NCBI RefSeq assembly: GCF_910592395.1
Contig: NC_088323.1
Span: 5,210,001-5,270,000, forward strand
From: Lineus longissimus
Taxonomy: Eukaryota; Nemertea; Pilidiophora; Heteronemertea; Lineidae
Length of the DNA: 60,000 nucleotides
Direction: 5' to 3'
The position numbers and the translations under genes are program-made. The notes beneath the pieces are model-generated. The model saw nothing but the letters and a program-made list of their open reading frames with translations. It made no database searches and was not told the DNA's origin. Of this stretch, positions 23,366-36,800 are shown in pieces. Position 1 is the stretch's first letter. Each line of letters opens with the position of its first letter.

Positions 23366-25342
23366 ATTGTACTCGAATGAATCCGGGAATGAATCTCAAT
23401 GCGCTACGGTTTATACAGCGGGATGCGGACTAAAGAGGCATCGGTATGAAACGCCAGAAATAGTATTACACAATGCGAGAATGTCTTTTATCCTCCGCGA
23501 AGAAGCAATTTTGGTAATCATAAGCTATTTATTGTCACCTAACTCGGAGTGCAAAAACGCCTTTGACGCAGCGGGATGTGACGTCTGTCTGAATAGCACA
23601 GCAGGATCCTGCAAATATTGTACTTTATTAAACTGTAGAAAACGTGTCGTCTTTATCTGAGTGAGAATATGACGTATGCTCGTCAGGGCACGCGAACGTC
23701 TGCTTGCAAACACGGAACGGACGCCCGGCACGTGGCCATGGTTAGTTATCCTACCGTTTAGTTAAAGAGGAACTTGCAATGATCAGTTGGAAGTGAAACG
23801 CCCAACGTGATCTTTAGATTTCTTGGTGATGTGAAAATATAATATTTGATGCACCGCGAAAAAGTAGTACGTGTAGGACTGTAACATTTAAAAAACTGAA
23901 ACAGATGTCTCTGTAGTTTTCATCTTTAACATGTTCACGGTTACTTCACCCCTTGTTCTACAACTGTGCGTATTCATGGCAAGCAAGACTTTCTTTCTTT
24001 AAATTTGAATTTTATCAACAACATTATCTCTGAGTACATTATACGAATTTATGTCAAGGAAGTTCTGTTAAAGAGGTATAGAATATGCAATAGTCCAGTG
24101 ACGATTCGCCTGCTTTAAACTCCCAGACTGTAATGAACTTGGTATTTTTTAACAAATGACATCGCTTTTTTCTATCATTTAACAAATTCGTTTCAATGTT
24201 GACCTTGGGTGAAACACTTCCGCAAACTTGACACCAAATGTTTCTTTTCATACTTGAAGAGGTCATTGCGTCGATTATCGTCCATTCTTCAAAAATAAAT
24301 TCCGAAACAGTTGTTTGAATGGGTCATTTTCTGAGATTAATCGCTTGTCCTATTTCATTTAAATGAAATATTTCTGAATGGTTATCATAAGGTTTGCAAA
24401 ATAATTTTGTTTGAATTTATCAGGAAGTCGCCCAGTCCTTCGAATTGTTGTGCTCAAATATTCTTCTGTTCCTTTTCATAAGATTCAATGGCCAAGGGTT
24501 TCTTAGAATTATCGTTATTTAAGATTGGAGCAAATAAATGGTTTAGAATTTCAAAACATCGGTCCCTGTCTGAAGAAGTCCGCATGAAAATCTCCAGATG
24601 TCATACAAATCATGTCACCCACTTGGGCAGAAGATCACAGATCTGACCAATCAGCGCCGTCGTTACACCAGTATTTAAACAATGACGGCAATCTTGAGAT
24701 AACTGGTCCTGACTTGTCCACATATGTTATTTTCCTAAACTTGATGTACCATGTCGATGTCAATGAATAAGACAGTGGATTCAGTTGTGTCTACATGCAA
24801 ATCTCCATGCAGATAAACCCAAATCTAGCCAGCTCAGCCTGAACATGACTTTAAAAAGAAGACAACGTTATCACGTGACCAGTCATGTGACCTATAAGGT
24901 AGCCGCCATTGTTTTACCTCCTTGGTCTTTAAGAATCTCCAAACCTCGTGTTAAATTCCCTGGCTATTTTGTATGACAACAATTTATTTTCTTATGAAGA
25001 GCATTTTCAATAAAAAATCTTGGCCGCCTTTTGTTTTCCTAACGAGACGCTTTGAGATGATCATGTGACTGTTGTCAACTGGAAATATTGCCGAGTATTG
25101 TTTCTTAGAATAATATTGAAAATTATGCCGGTGTGACGAAGGATTTCTTGCATAACAACGGGTGGGACTGCTTTCTTTTCGATGACACTGATGACACTTG
25201 TGATTATGGGGCAGTGGTCTAGTTGACAAGATGTTACCATGATAGAATACGCATGAGTATAAGTCATCTGTCCAGGTGAATGATAATTTGGACTGTTTTG
25301 ATATTTCGCATTTAGTGATCAGTATTGCTTTAAAAAGAAGAA

Positions 25343-25393
<51 letters not shown>

Positions 25394-25394
25394 G
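25343..25394. repeat. (GAT)n trinucleotide microsatellite
   Basis: About 17 GAT units with one GGT interruption, flanked on both sides by GAAGAA. On the minus strand one frame reads as a run of histidines; I regard that as a by-product. Confidence 0.95.
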
Positions 25395-26820
25395 AAGAAG
25401 ATGAACATGTACATTGTATAACTTTTTCATGATATAAAACCTTTTTAGCGAATTATATAAACAACCAACATACATGTATCGCCAGTATCGGTCGTCAGGG
25501 ACCAAGCTACTGGCGCGTGACTATGTCGTCTGTGTAATTTTCATTTGGCCACTTCACGTCATGCTTGGCATATCAATTTTATATTCAACAATTAATTTAA
25601 TACACGCATCACAAAGAAAGCAAAATGTATCGCGTTTCGTATCACAATCTTAATAGTTTAATTCCGATATCTTTTTGGTGTTTGAACAACTTGTCTCATA
25701 TTAGCGGTGCAATTGAAAAGTACAAAGGGGCCTTCAATATTATATCAAATAACGTATCATAAACGTGGAGTATATTCGAATTGAGTTATCTAAATATAAT
25801 AAGTGTTTGCATTGAGAAAAATTGATAATATGAAAAGTAAATATTTTGCGTGTGCGGTTGTTGGGTTGTCAACGTAATGGCCGTTTGTTTTCAAATGTTT
25901 TTGTTCGCTTGTCATTCCATTCAAATGTTGGACAGGAAATAGGGGTTTACCTTAAGGACTAAAATGATATTCTAAAACCTCTTGGTTACAATGTTTCGTA
26001 CTTATTATGGAGTGTTTAGTAGCATCGTTTTCACCGACACCCACAACCTCTTTGGGGTAGAAGCAAATTCTAACATTTGTAATTTTTCACTTCCGGATTT
26101 TCAGAGCTTGGTTCCTATTACTGCATTCGTTGACAAACAACATATGTCGGCCATGCGGAATCCGTCTGCCTCTGGTTTTATATAAAATCACGACCAGGAC
26201 TTGATAACGGTAATCCGACGTCTCATTATTCCAATAAAATTAACACAAAGTTTCGTGCGACACACTTCTAAAGCGAACGCAGCATAAAAAGCGGTCTTTG
26301 TCGCCAAATCATTCAAACGCGAATTAAGGGCAATGATGGTTAAATGGACAAACTCTGCTTTATCGCGAAGAGGACGCTGCGTTCTGGTATTATTTGCTCA
26401 TTTGTTGGGATTATTAATGATTTAGGATGTTAACATAAGGACAGCTGCCCCCTCGGGAGCCCTGAATGGGCCCCGCCAGTGTCAGCGCCCAGTCCGCTTA
26501 GCAGGATACTTTGTTGTGGTCTCAATGAACCCCGCGCCGACAAGATCTCGCTTGTCTTTCTACAATAAAAAAGAAAGAGGAAAAAGTCAATCGTTTTACC
26601 ACTAGCATCTTCACTTTAACCCTTAAATGTCAACTACGCTTCTACAAAAGAAAATAACGATTAAAAGTCGAGCAACTTTGTTTTCAAACTGATGCACAGT
26701 TAGTTAACTTATAATCAAAACGTATTTTTTAACGGTGATTATGTCATAAATGTGTCATGGTATCACCAGCAAAGGAAGCAGTTTGTAGATTCGGCCTCTC
26801 CCAAATATTTAGAAAAATAT

Positions 26821-26842
26821 GTATACATGTACATGTACATGT
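26821..26842. repeat. Short TACATG tandem repeat
   Basis: Alternating ACATGT palindromic units. The same word recurs singly throughout the window. Confidence 0.8.
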
Positions 26843-29800
26843 TTTCTCAACATTCTCTGGCCAATTTTCGTGTTTTATAGGTTAATTATTTCGCTTTTAA
26901 AGTGATAACAAAATGTCCACAAGTGAACAGGCATCGTATTTCGTCGATTAGGAAAACCTGGGCACCCCAACTGAGCGCATCGGGGAGCCCAAAATCTGTG
27001 GACAATCTTGATTTATCTGCAATGAAGTTGTAATGGACTTCGAAAGAAAGGTTAACACGGCGTAAGACGGGACGCCCCGCGTGGAGTCGGAACCACCTAC
27101 CGTGCTACAGTCTTGGGACCAGCGGTGACAATACGGTGGGGTGTTTGGATAATAGCCCCCTCTCCTAGCGCGCTACTCCACCGAGAACCTCCCGAGCACC
27201 TTGAAGAATACCTCATTGACCTTCCGCCCATGAAGATAGAGCATGCTATGATTTGAAACTCATTCGGGAAATTGAAATTTCACTCGAATTTGTTGTAGGG
27301 TTATAATAGTGACAGCGGGAGTTGAAAACATGCTTTGAAATTATGATATTAAATTCTATTTAATCTGTGAATTGGTTTTTGCTCCAAGCTGTTGCTTCTC
27401 CTGTTCGAAGGATACGTTTACCAACGGCTAAAAAATTGGAGTAACTTATTGGAAGTTTCATAGTGCGGGAAATAGCTAAAGGAGTCTTTCATTAAAAATG
27501 TCAGATCTCAGTATTCCAGTCGCCGTCTTCCCGATGTACGTTAAGAAGACGTGCAGTCCAAAAAGTGGATTATGCGAGTTTCTAAACCCGACACAGAACA
27601 CAAAACAGTCACTGCCCCCAAAGGCCAGCACATCAGATGTACCCTGATAGCATCGGATACCAATCAATCCCAGCCATCATCCACTCTAACCCAACCGCGA
27701 AACTTTCTCATACCGCACCATAAGTTCCCGAGATTAATTTTTCCGGCTAGCCCAAGGGCATGTAAGAGAAACATGATTTTTATCTCACCAGTTCTCGTTC
27801 ATAGCCAAAATGGTTGACAGGCGGCCATATTGGCGTTAAAGCAAGATGGCCGCGGGGCTGAGATATGGAATCGCAACTTAATGACGATACAATAGCGCAC
27901 TAAATGCTGTGATGAAGTACATCCTGCGGCAGTTAGGAAGATTATGAGGATACCAAAACGGTTTATGTGGTCACAAGAACGTCTGGGATCTGTGAGGGTA
28001 GATTGGCAATCCCAGGGACCTGGCGACTTTCGTTTAATTCTATGGACTCGCGAAGGCGCTGTAATGTATTAGGTCCGAGGAAGGGTTCATGTCAAACTGT
28101 AGAATCTACGTCGAATTTCGGTTGCGCCTTGTCACAGAGAAGCTGTCAGATGCAACGGTTTCGGCTCTCATCTCGGGGGAATATCTACGGCATGGTCTTT
28201 TTTCTCCTCTAACTGAGACCAATGGATGCCTTGCCATGGTAATGCTCGCTGTCATTAAATACAGTGCCTCCTCAATTGACACGCGTCTAGAAATCCCTGG
28301 TGCAAAAAGCAGCGGCCAATTTCTTCACCAGGTCCATATTTCAACAATCTTACAACCGGACAAAGTCATTTTACAAAGATTTCACAGCTTGAAACCGCAA
28401 TAACACAAATGGAAGAAATAGTTAAACACATTCAATCAGAATTTTGTAAGAGATTTGTTCAGGACGCGTCCGTTGCTGTTGGACGTCTTTCTTCCTACGC
28501 GCGCCAAGGGTTACTTTTTGTCTGTTGCATTATTGTTGCATATGGTGGTCCGACCTCGTCATGTTTCAGGATACTGTTTTGATTCGTTCTCCAGTGATGA
28601 TACTCGTCAAAATTACAGGGATTAAAATTGCTCATTGTCAAGTATGAATACGAAGATGATTTAAAGATGGCGCCCGTAAATCTCGTCTCGCGGAACCACG
28701 CGGGATATCGGCAATAATCGCAGTCCATATCACAGGCACCTGGAAATCTTAGTGTGACCTTTATTTCGTCTTACGGCGGTCATACGAGGGTCAATCGTCA
28801 TAATGCTGAATTATATCATCATCTTCTAAAGGGGTACCACATCCTGTGCAGATGAATTCGTAAGAAATGAGATTTTGGTCCGCCACGCAATCGAGACCAG
28901 CTGGTCATTTAACAATAGCTAGAGGTCATACATTCCTTGAGGCGGCCACGGCAGATTCCGATACGATTGAGAAGTACCAGTCAAGTCCTTCTAATTGGCG
29001 ATACATGTACGTGACCCGAATATCTGCAGCACAATAGAACATTTCATGATATATCATATTTCAGTGTTGCGTGATATCATCACGTGGACAATGCAACAAC
29101 TTGGTTAATGCGCAATACAATTATGTCACTATATCATGTGTAGTTAAGACTAAGAGTGTATGCACTTCTTTACTTCTTTGCACGCGGAGTGCAGACGGGT
29201 AGCGTATTTTCGTAGTCTGCTGTGCACTTTTGCTGTTAGCTGGAGAAACGCCGTTAATCTAAGCTTAAATTGTGCAGTGCATTGTCCTGCAGGTTTTACC
29301 AGTATTCTAGTTCGCCATTTATCAAGAATTTTTTGAATACATTCAAACTAGTGGCCTCCTAAAGTCATCCCATACATCCAGCCAGCCGATAATTTTTCTT
29401 CAAGAATTTCAAAATGGGGAATTTTGTGGGCTAGGCCAGACATCCCCAGTCTAAAAAAGTTGTGCTGTGCAGATTGACTTCCATTTCGATTTTTTTCCCT
29501 GTTGAAATGTTCATTAAGTGGAGTCGGATTTCTTTTTAGGAAATTTACGGGGGTTCTGAATTTAATTCCAATGGGTGGAAAAGACACACCCATTTTTGTA
29601 ACAACTGCGATATAAATTTTATAGAGAAAAATATTTTTATTTGCTTCAGCGCCTCTGCGGAGATACTGAATGGTTAGTGATAGGATTTCACACTGACAAT
29701 ACTAGCCACAGCAATTAAAATCGCAGCAAAAAAACTGCACTACATCTTTTCAAAGATGTTCCGCCATAGTGAAAAGTTTCTTTCATCAATCTCAGCACAC

Positions 29801-30092
29801 TAAAATTGATGTTTCGGCCATAATAGCTGCGAAATTCAACCACACGGGGTATCCAATTTTGTTAAAAGTTTACCCCCCGTCCGAGCAGAGTTGCTTACAG
29901 TAACAAAGACGGTCACGTGTGATTGGGGTACCGACAATGAACTATTGTTGACAAACAAATTATATGGGACGAATGTTTTTTTCACCCCAATACACGTTTT
30001 GTAATTTTTTCCCGCAACAGGAGATTTTTCGTCGTTTTTTATCTGGCTGTTGGTGAGCGAGAGAGTTCAACAGATTTTTCTCGACGGGTGGG

Positions 30093-30124
30093 TATAAAAG
30101 AGAGCCGACGCGTGCGGATCTCCG
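30093..30124 (+). promoter_or_regulatory. Orphan TATA-box core promoter
   Basis: TATAAAAG at 30093-30100 is preceded by GGG and followed by a GC-rich spacer and CCGACATTG, with a possible initiator CA about 30 bp downstream. This is a textbook RNA polymerase II core promoter by sequence. The first ATG after it opens only an 11-codon ORF. It could drive a non-coding first exon, a non-coding RNA or an old LTR. No long terminal repeat partner was seen. Confidence 0.35.
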
Positions 30125-33100
30125 ACATTGAACTCCAAAATTTTCAATTTTGAATATTTCGATTTTGATGTCGAAGAAAAATCCTCCAAAAACTCATTAA
30201 AACTGAATGTAACTTGAGCCGTTCTTTTTTAACTTCATTTATGAAAAATTTCAATCTGCTTTCCGACATTTTGTTATGTTTAGACGTTTTGTCCTTGGTT
30301 TTTATGCTATTGTAATTGACCATTGTATCATTATGAATAAACTTAAAATTAACTGTCCGGATACAATATATCGTCACGAAAGAAGGGCTGCCGGAAAATT
30401 GGCTTGAAAATCAATTTCTGAAGACAATGTCATTGAGATTAAACAATCAAATAAGGTCATGATGACTTAGGAGAAAACTTCAATCAACTCGACAAAGTCT
30501 ACTAAATTTTTTACTGGCAGGTCATTAGAAATCGGGGAAAATAATAAAAAGGGAAACAACGGTTGGTGCCAAAAATGAAATATCGTCGAGACATCCACGA
30601 GACGTCAGGGAGGACTTTTTACTCATATTTTTCCAACTTTATACTGAATGAACTCTTGGCCGTATCTGAGCTTTGAGGAGAAATTTTCATTAAAAATTCA
30701 CCACGGCGCGTGCCTGTCTAAATCGCCATAGAAACCACCAAGCTACACGAATGCCCTGTCACCCAATCGAAATATTTTCAGAACAGATCATTGAACAACA
30801 TATTATGTCACAAGATTATGATCAGTTGCATCGGGCCATTTGTACGTCAATTAGAACCCTTATTATTTCCATGCAAGGGATTATGACCCAGGGAGCAAGA
30901 TATCGCGAAGCGCCCCTGGGACAAAGGGTCCCGGACCCTTTATATGTCTGAGGGGGGTGCAGAGTGCCGTTGTTGACGCTGGGCAACACTTGAAATAAAA
31001 ACAGCCACGAGGGTCCGCGAGAATTGCAGCATTGAGACCAGCTGTTGTGAACCGGCTCGACAAATCAGAACCGGCGTTACAAATGGCTGTAACGCCGCCA
31101 TGTTTTGTTGTTGGGGTTTTGTACAATGAGATTATTGTGTATTTATGGGGTTTGCGGGACTAATTTCTGTAAATGATTGTTATGTTGTGGATAATGAAAT
31201 TCCTTTGCTATGATATGGTCTGCTCAGTGAGGTCGTTTGAATACGGATGACTTTAAAAAAATATGTTACAGCATATTTCCCAACTATCATGAACTGATCC
31301 GCAACTCCATCTGTTTCCATGCTAATACAAGTAGAGTGGGCAAGGACTACGCAAACTTGTGTCCACCCAACTTCACGGCAAATTATATTTTGTTTCGTTT
31401 TAGTGATTTTGGCAGCAAAATCGAAATTGATAAATCTCCAACGATTTGGTATCGCCTGTAGACTGTAAGGGATAAAACCGCATCCGGCACACGAGAGTCC
31501 ATGCATGTCATCCGAGATTCCACCACCCTGCCCTCTTAACTAATTGGATTATTACGGGCAATGAAATCAGCGTCTCTCAAAAAGGGTCCACAAGGGTCTC
31601 GATACAAAGAGCTGCAGCTGACCAGACCAGGGGGCCAGGAAGGGCCACAAACACTAGACAGGGGTCCAAATCAGTTACCTCGGACAATGGGGATTTTGTA
31701 ATTATGAAAAATTTGATATCAATTCAGTTTAATTTTGCTACAGCATATTGCTCCTATATTTTTTGCTTAAAATGTTAAAAACACTTGTCAGTCGCTTGAC
31801 AATTTATAGAAATATCGACATCAGAACACATCAGTCATTCAGTTTGGGTTTTTTTGAGAAAAACTAATCTAAAGACTATGACTCAATCAAGAAAACCCAG
31901 TTGTTGCCTCCGCAGTCATTTCGCGTCATCAGCAGTATATTTCAGGCAGTATCCATCTGCCTAGATCTGCCGCTACAGCCTAGCCCATGCATTCTTACGA
32001 GCACTGAGCTTATTAAAGTTTGGCCACGCTCAGGAGATGTAACACAAAAGTTCAAAGGATCATACCCTATCATTTCTAAGACAATGGTGTTTTAAAGATG
32101 ACCTTATTCAAAGAATTCTCAATAGAATGGGTATCTCGTGATCTTGATACTGCCTGGCGTCCTCTCAGATTTATCTCGCTGGGGGTACGATTAGCTACCT
32201 CATAATTTAATCATCAGCATTGGCTAAAAACAATAGGCTGTCCAAGCAATGATGAAGACACTGTAATTTTGTCCCATGACGGGCGGAGTAAAAATAATGG
32301 TCAAGACCCTCCCGGAGACTGTAATGCTGCCTACGGTATGATGAGCGTCCGTGTCATGAATCGACACTTATTGTCATGTTTCATGCTACTTTAAGAAAAC
32401 GTGACCACATTGTTTTGCTAATTAAGATAGCGTTTCGTGTAATTAAGGAGGTTGGCCATTTTATTGCTCGTTATAGCAATGTGAAGACAGAAGGATAACA
32501 GACATGAGACGAATAGATGCAAGGACCGATCTCGCGCACGGTGGGCCCCAAGAAAGTTGTAGGATGTCGAGGATTCATCCTTTTCGCCTGGCCGATATAT
32601 CAAGAAACAACGTCAGTTGTCCTCTTTCTATGGCGGATTAAATCCATTCCTTTGGCAGTAATCTTTTCTTTGTTTCCATGCTGTCTCATCATGGTCAATG
32701 ATTCCTGACATATGTTCTGCAGGATTCCGTCGGCGTGCCTTCGGGCATGTCACCTCAAGTAATAACTCAATCTGTTGTTTTTCTCCCGAAAGAGATGTCG
32801 GGGGCCAAATACATCAAACTGAAAATAGTTGTAGGCCTGTGGATTTGTCCGGTTGCTCGAAAAGGTCGAAAAGCAAGAATTGTGCATTTCCAACTTTTCA
32901 AAAAAGCGCTGAATGCCCGACACAGAGCTCAGAAAAGTGATCCAATTCTATTCGGTGCATGGGTTTTGGATACGTTGTGGTTGCTTTACGATTTTAATTT
33001 TTTTAGTGGGAAGACCTTATTAGTGACGCAAACCTACTCTGAACCACCAAGCTTAGAAATCTTCTGCAGACCGGCGATGAGAGGAAACTACGCCGTGACA

Positions 33101-33674
33101 TCAGTGGGACTGTTGGCCTACCACATGTTGCCATCAGGTCTAGTTCCAATCCTTGACCAGAGATTTGCTACTTCTTATGGTTAAAGTCAATCATCACAAA
33201 TGCGTCGACCAGATATCAACACCTGTGCAATACGCCATCTGTTTGTGTTGTGATGTCACTTGTTTGTGTTGTGACGTAATGCAAACATGCACACGTTGAC
33301 AAACAGACGACAAGATGGCGGTTTAATAAACAACAAATTTGCTTTCATCATAAAGAGAAAGAACGACTTAATTTTAAAACACTTCGAGACAGATTTGTTT
33401 TCGCTAGAAGCCGAGATGATGACTTGTTAAATAGGTGTTGGGCTCCAAGTAGCGCATGAGTGTTTAAACATGGAACGTTGCGATATAAATGGCTGTTAAA
33501 GTGGTGCTTGGCGGATTTGTTTGTTTACTTCTTGTTCCTCATGTTGACTGTACCTACCTAAACTTTATACCACCACGCCACTTTGTCCCTATAGGTATGT
33601 GCTAATGTGTTTTTTTTTCTTCATGTTTCGATCTGGCTCTGATTAAAATATAAGCACTTTCTCCATCGAGGGCT
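30125..33674. other. Gene-free stretch after the orphan promoter
   Basis: Nothing recognised. An ORF of about 146 codons from the ATG at 32746 to 33184 lacks any motif I know. One YY1-like word lies near 33313. Confidence 0.3.
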
Positions 33675-33815
33675 CGTGTAGAAGTAGAAAATGTCCTCCT
33701 GGAAAAAAGTGTCGGACCCTAATGGATTCTGACGGATTATGTCATAATATGCTTCTATAGTGGCCATATAAACCTATGTTCTCCACCACATTCTATCCTT
33801 GGACATCTCACTTCT
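33675..33815. repeat. Dispersed repeat, copy 2 (partner at 8228-8400)
   Basis: Starts with the same CGTGTAGAAGTAGAAAATGT as the first copy and stays colinear through CCTGGAAAAAAGTGTC, ATTCTGACGGA and GGACATCTC. It is about 30 bp shorter because of deletions. Confidence 0.6.
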
Positions 33816-36800
33816 TTATGAATTGGCAATACCCAGTTCAACCCTCTGTCAAGAATGTTTCTGAAGAAAATTTATGATTTTAACTTTTAATACGTTTCTG
33901 ATCAGATTGTTAAAATGATGGCAGGGTACTGTCTAAACAATCCATCTGACACTGTTTCTTGATCATCGTCAAAACCGATTGTAACGCTCTTCAAAACAAA
34001 GACAATACCCTCCCTCGAGTTCAAAGAACAAACCAGTCGCAGCATACTTGAAAAATCACATGACAATCACATGACCTAATCAGATTTCGAATGAGCGGAG
34101 CCAGCAATCAAACACTAGCCGACAATACGAACGAATCAGCCATAAGGAATCAAGGCAGATTGTCCCGTCATTGTACAAGGGTGGGTACTTAAACACCATT
34201 GTTCAAGCAATTAACAACCACGGGATGCTATTTACTTCTGGCCCCTTAATCTTGCGCGATCGCCTCATCTGAGATTGAGACAGTCGAATAATTAGGAAGC
34301 AAGGCGTGGTGGGGAAATGTTCGTTTCTCAGACGGGCCCTGACGCGACGGCGAACAATCCAGTCCTTTCCCCAAGCAGCCATTTTGCGTCCTATCAGCCA
34401 ATCAGGAACACACGATTCTGTTTTATCGGTGCTGTCTTCAGAATAGAACCAATCACATGGAAGAACATGAACAGTGCATGTATATGTACTAAAAATTTCA
34501 GTATTTTGAGGAATTTAACCCGAAAACTCCATTTAATAATTGTCGAAAAGTGGTAAACTTGAAAATCATTGTCATTCCTTTCAGAGTATTTTAGAACCTG
34601 TGACAAGAAATTTCAATGCACTAGGAGAGCAGTGTAAGGGGCAGTATAAAAACTACATGGTTACACATACATGCGATATTGTACGTCGATATATTTTTTC
34701 GTGCTTCGCTGCTGGTAAACCAAAACTGATTTAAATTTGGCCTCGTTTCTCTTGGCTAATGACCCTACGAACCCTCGCTCCCCGGAATAGCCGATTGTCA
34801 AGGCGGGAAGGTGTCACCTGGGTGACCGAAGACGCCATCTTGGATTCGACAGATAATCACAATTTCAACACGCGATCTTCGAGAGAAACTCGAGTTTAAG
34901 TTGGACAACTGCAACAGTACTTGGAACGCACTAAATACCTACTACTTATTGTCAAGGTAGCGTGAAATGAACTCTGCACGATGCATCCTTACAAGTTACA
35001 AATCGCAATGCATCAACTACACGTGCGTGATTCTCCTTCACCAAATCTCCAAACAATTGAAGACATGCCGCTTGCCTTTTATTGACTAAAACAGATAAAA
35101 GGAGTTCCGAAGTTTAATCAAAATTTCATGTTTTTTGTCTTTGGTTTTTGACGATGGGTACCGGCCGTTTTAGTTCACATGACTGGGTCGCTTAGGGAGA
35201 GAGAACAAAGACGTTCTCTACTCTTGCGATTAAAAAAAGCGTTGTTATGTAACACAGTTTATGATTTGATACTCTTACGAGTACCTTATCTTCTAAGATT
35301 CTTCTTCTTCTTCTTCTCCGCGTCTGTCTAGCTGTCCATTGTTAGGACACTCTCATGCAGGGGGAACTGCCAAAAACGTTACATCCACACAGCTTCATAA
35401 AGGGCTCTCAATACTCTTACCCTAAACTGTCGCATCAGTAAAGGTCAAGGTCACAACGAAGGTAATGAAGATCACTGAGAGTTCCGAATGTCGAATCTGA
35501 AATGGTGGAAATTATAATGCATTTTTTGGGACGGAATTGCTGCAGTATAAATTTGATCATTACCAGAAACGTAATCGTGGCACGTGTTTCACGGATAAAT
35601 CACAAGTATCGCGAGATTTCATCACGTGACGAAAATGGCCGACGGCTGCCGTATCAGAATAAACGCCTACACGCCCGGCGGCTTAATTCTGGAGGCTATC
35701 GTCTCACCAACGTTGCAACATTTAAGGGTATAGCCCGAGGGAAGGTGGATCCGTATCGCCCGGGGACACCCTTCACAGATAACCTGTGACAATGCCTAAA
35801 AGGAACCGCCTCGGGGAGAGAGGCATAGGTGACATATTTGAAATATTGAGAGGAATGGATTTTGAAATATTTGGAAGCAAATCGGGTACTTCGAGAAGGA
35901 AACATTTAGGCTCGTGTCAAGCAAAGGCAATTCTATTCAATGTAGTTTACTTTTTGAAAAGAAATGATGGATCTTTAATGAAGAAATTTTCTCACCCGTT
36001 TGGAGAGATGTTCCTTTTCTTTCACTTCAGAAAAAAAGTGTGTTCAATGATTTTGGGTCAGATGCAAACATTGCAACTTTTACATCAAGGAATTTTTGAT
36101 ATTTTAAAGACTTTTTAATTATTTGAGAGGAATTTCTAATCTTTCCACAGTCGAAAGTCGACTTCTGTTAACTGCTATTCCATCGGATGCATACCTGGCA
36201 CGGCGAGGATGCATCCTACTACCGCAGTCACGACAAAGTGTGTGCAAATTTGTATCTACAGATGGGCAATTCTCGCACTTAACATGATGTAGATTGTGTA
36301 TGACACCTCAATAATATAGTTCTGAGCGGCGAATGAATAAGTCTGGTACACTCTACCATCCACCACTGCACTGCATGTCATGGTCAGGGGACCAGTCTCC
36401 GAGTGAATTCAGTCTAAATCTACGTTTCTCTATTGGTTTTCTGTAATCTTAGTCTTTTAAACATAATAGCGTGGTCCATTAGAGGTAATGATATAAAAGA
36501 GCGAACCAATCCTCTTCATTATGTCATTTAATCAAAGAAAATCCCGCATTCATCCAAGAATAATTCACAGTCATTGCCGTTCCGTGAAGTCGTTTGCCTT
36601 TTATATCAACCCATAGACGTCCCACAACAATTTTAATTGGTATGATCTGCCGCCACGCGTCACCGGAACAAGAATCCATCGTCTGCTTCCGTCAAGAGGT
36701 GGCCTACGTCTGTTGAGATGTTATTCAACAAATAACTGTCTAAATCTTCCCTTCCTTTGTGAAGATCGCCATTGGGTTTGTGCAAAATGAGGACCGAACA

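Larger units (their letters stand above)
23366..30092. other. Gene-free stretch
   Basis: No recognisable gene. It includes the GAT microsatellite, a TACATG repeat at 26821-26842 and YY1-like AAGATGGC words near 27843 and 28664. Several 60-170-codon ORFs are present but none shows a domain. Confidence 0.35.

Noticed and set aside
24984-25505. 173-codon minus-strand ORF with a poly-histidine run
   Set aside because: The His run is the (GAT)n microsatellite read backwards; flanking residues show no domain.
32735-33184. 149-codon plus-strand ORF
   Set aside because: It starts at GTG (first ATG at 32746), shows no recognisable motif, and a frame of this length is about what chance allows in 60 kb of this composition.
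36345-36380. tRNA D-arm-like words on the minus strand (GTGGTGGATGGTAGAG)
   Set aside because: No B-box, acceptor stem or anticodon arm nearby.
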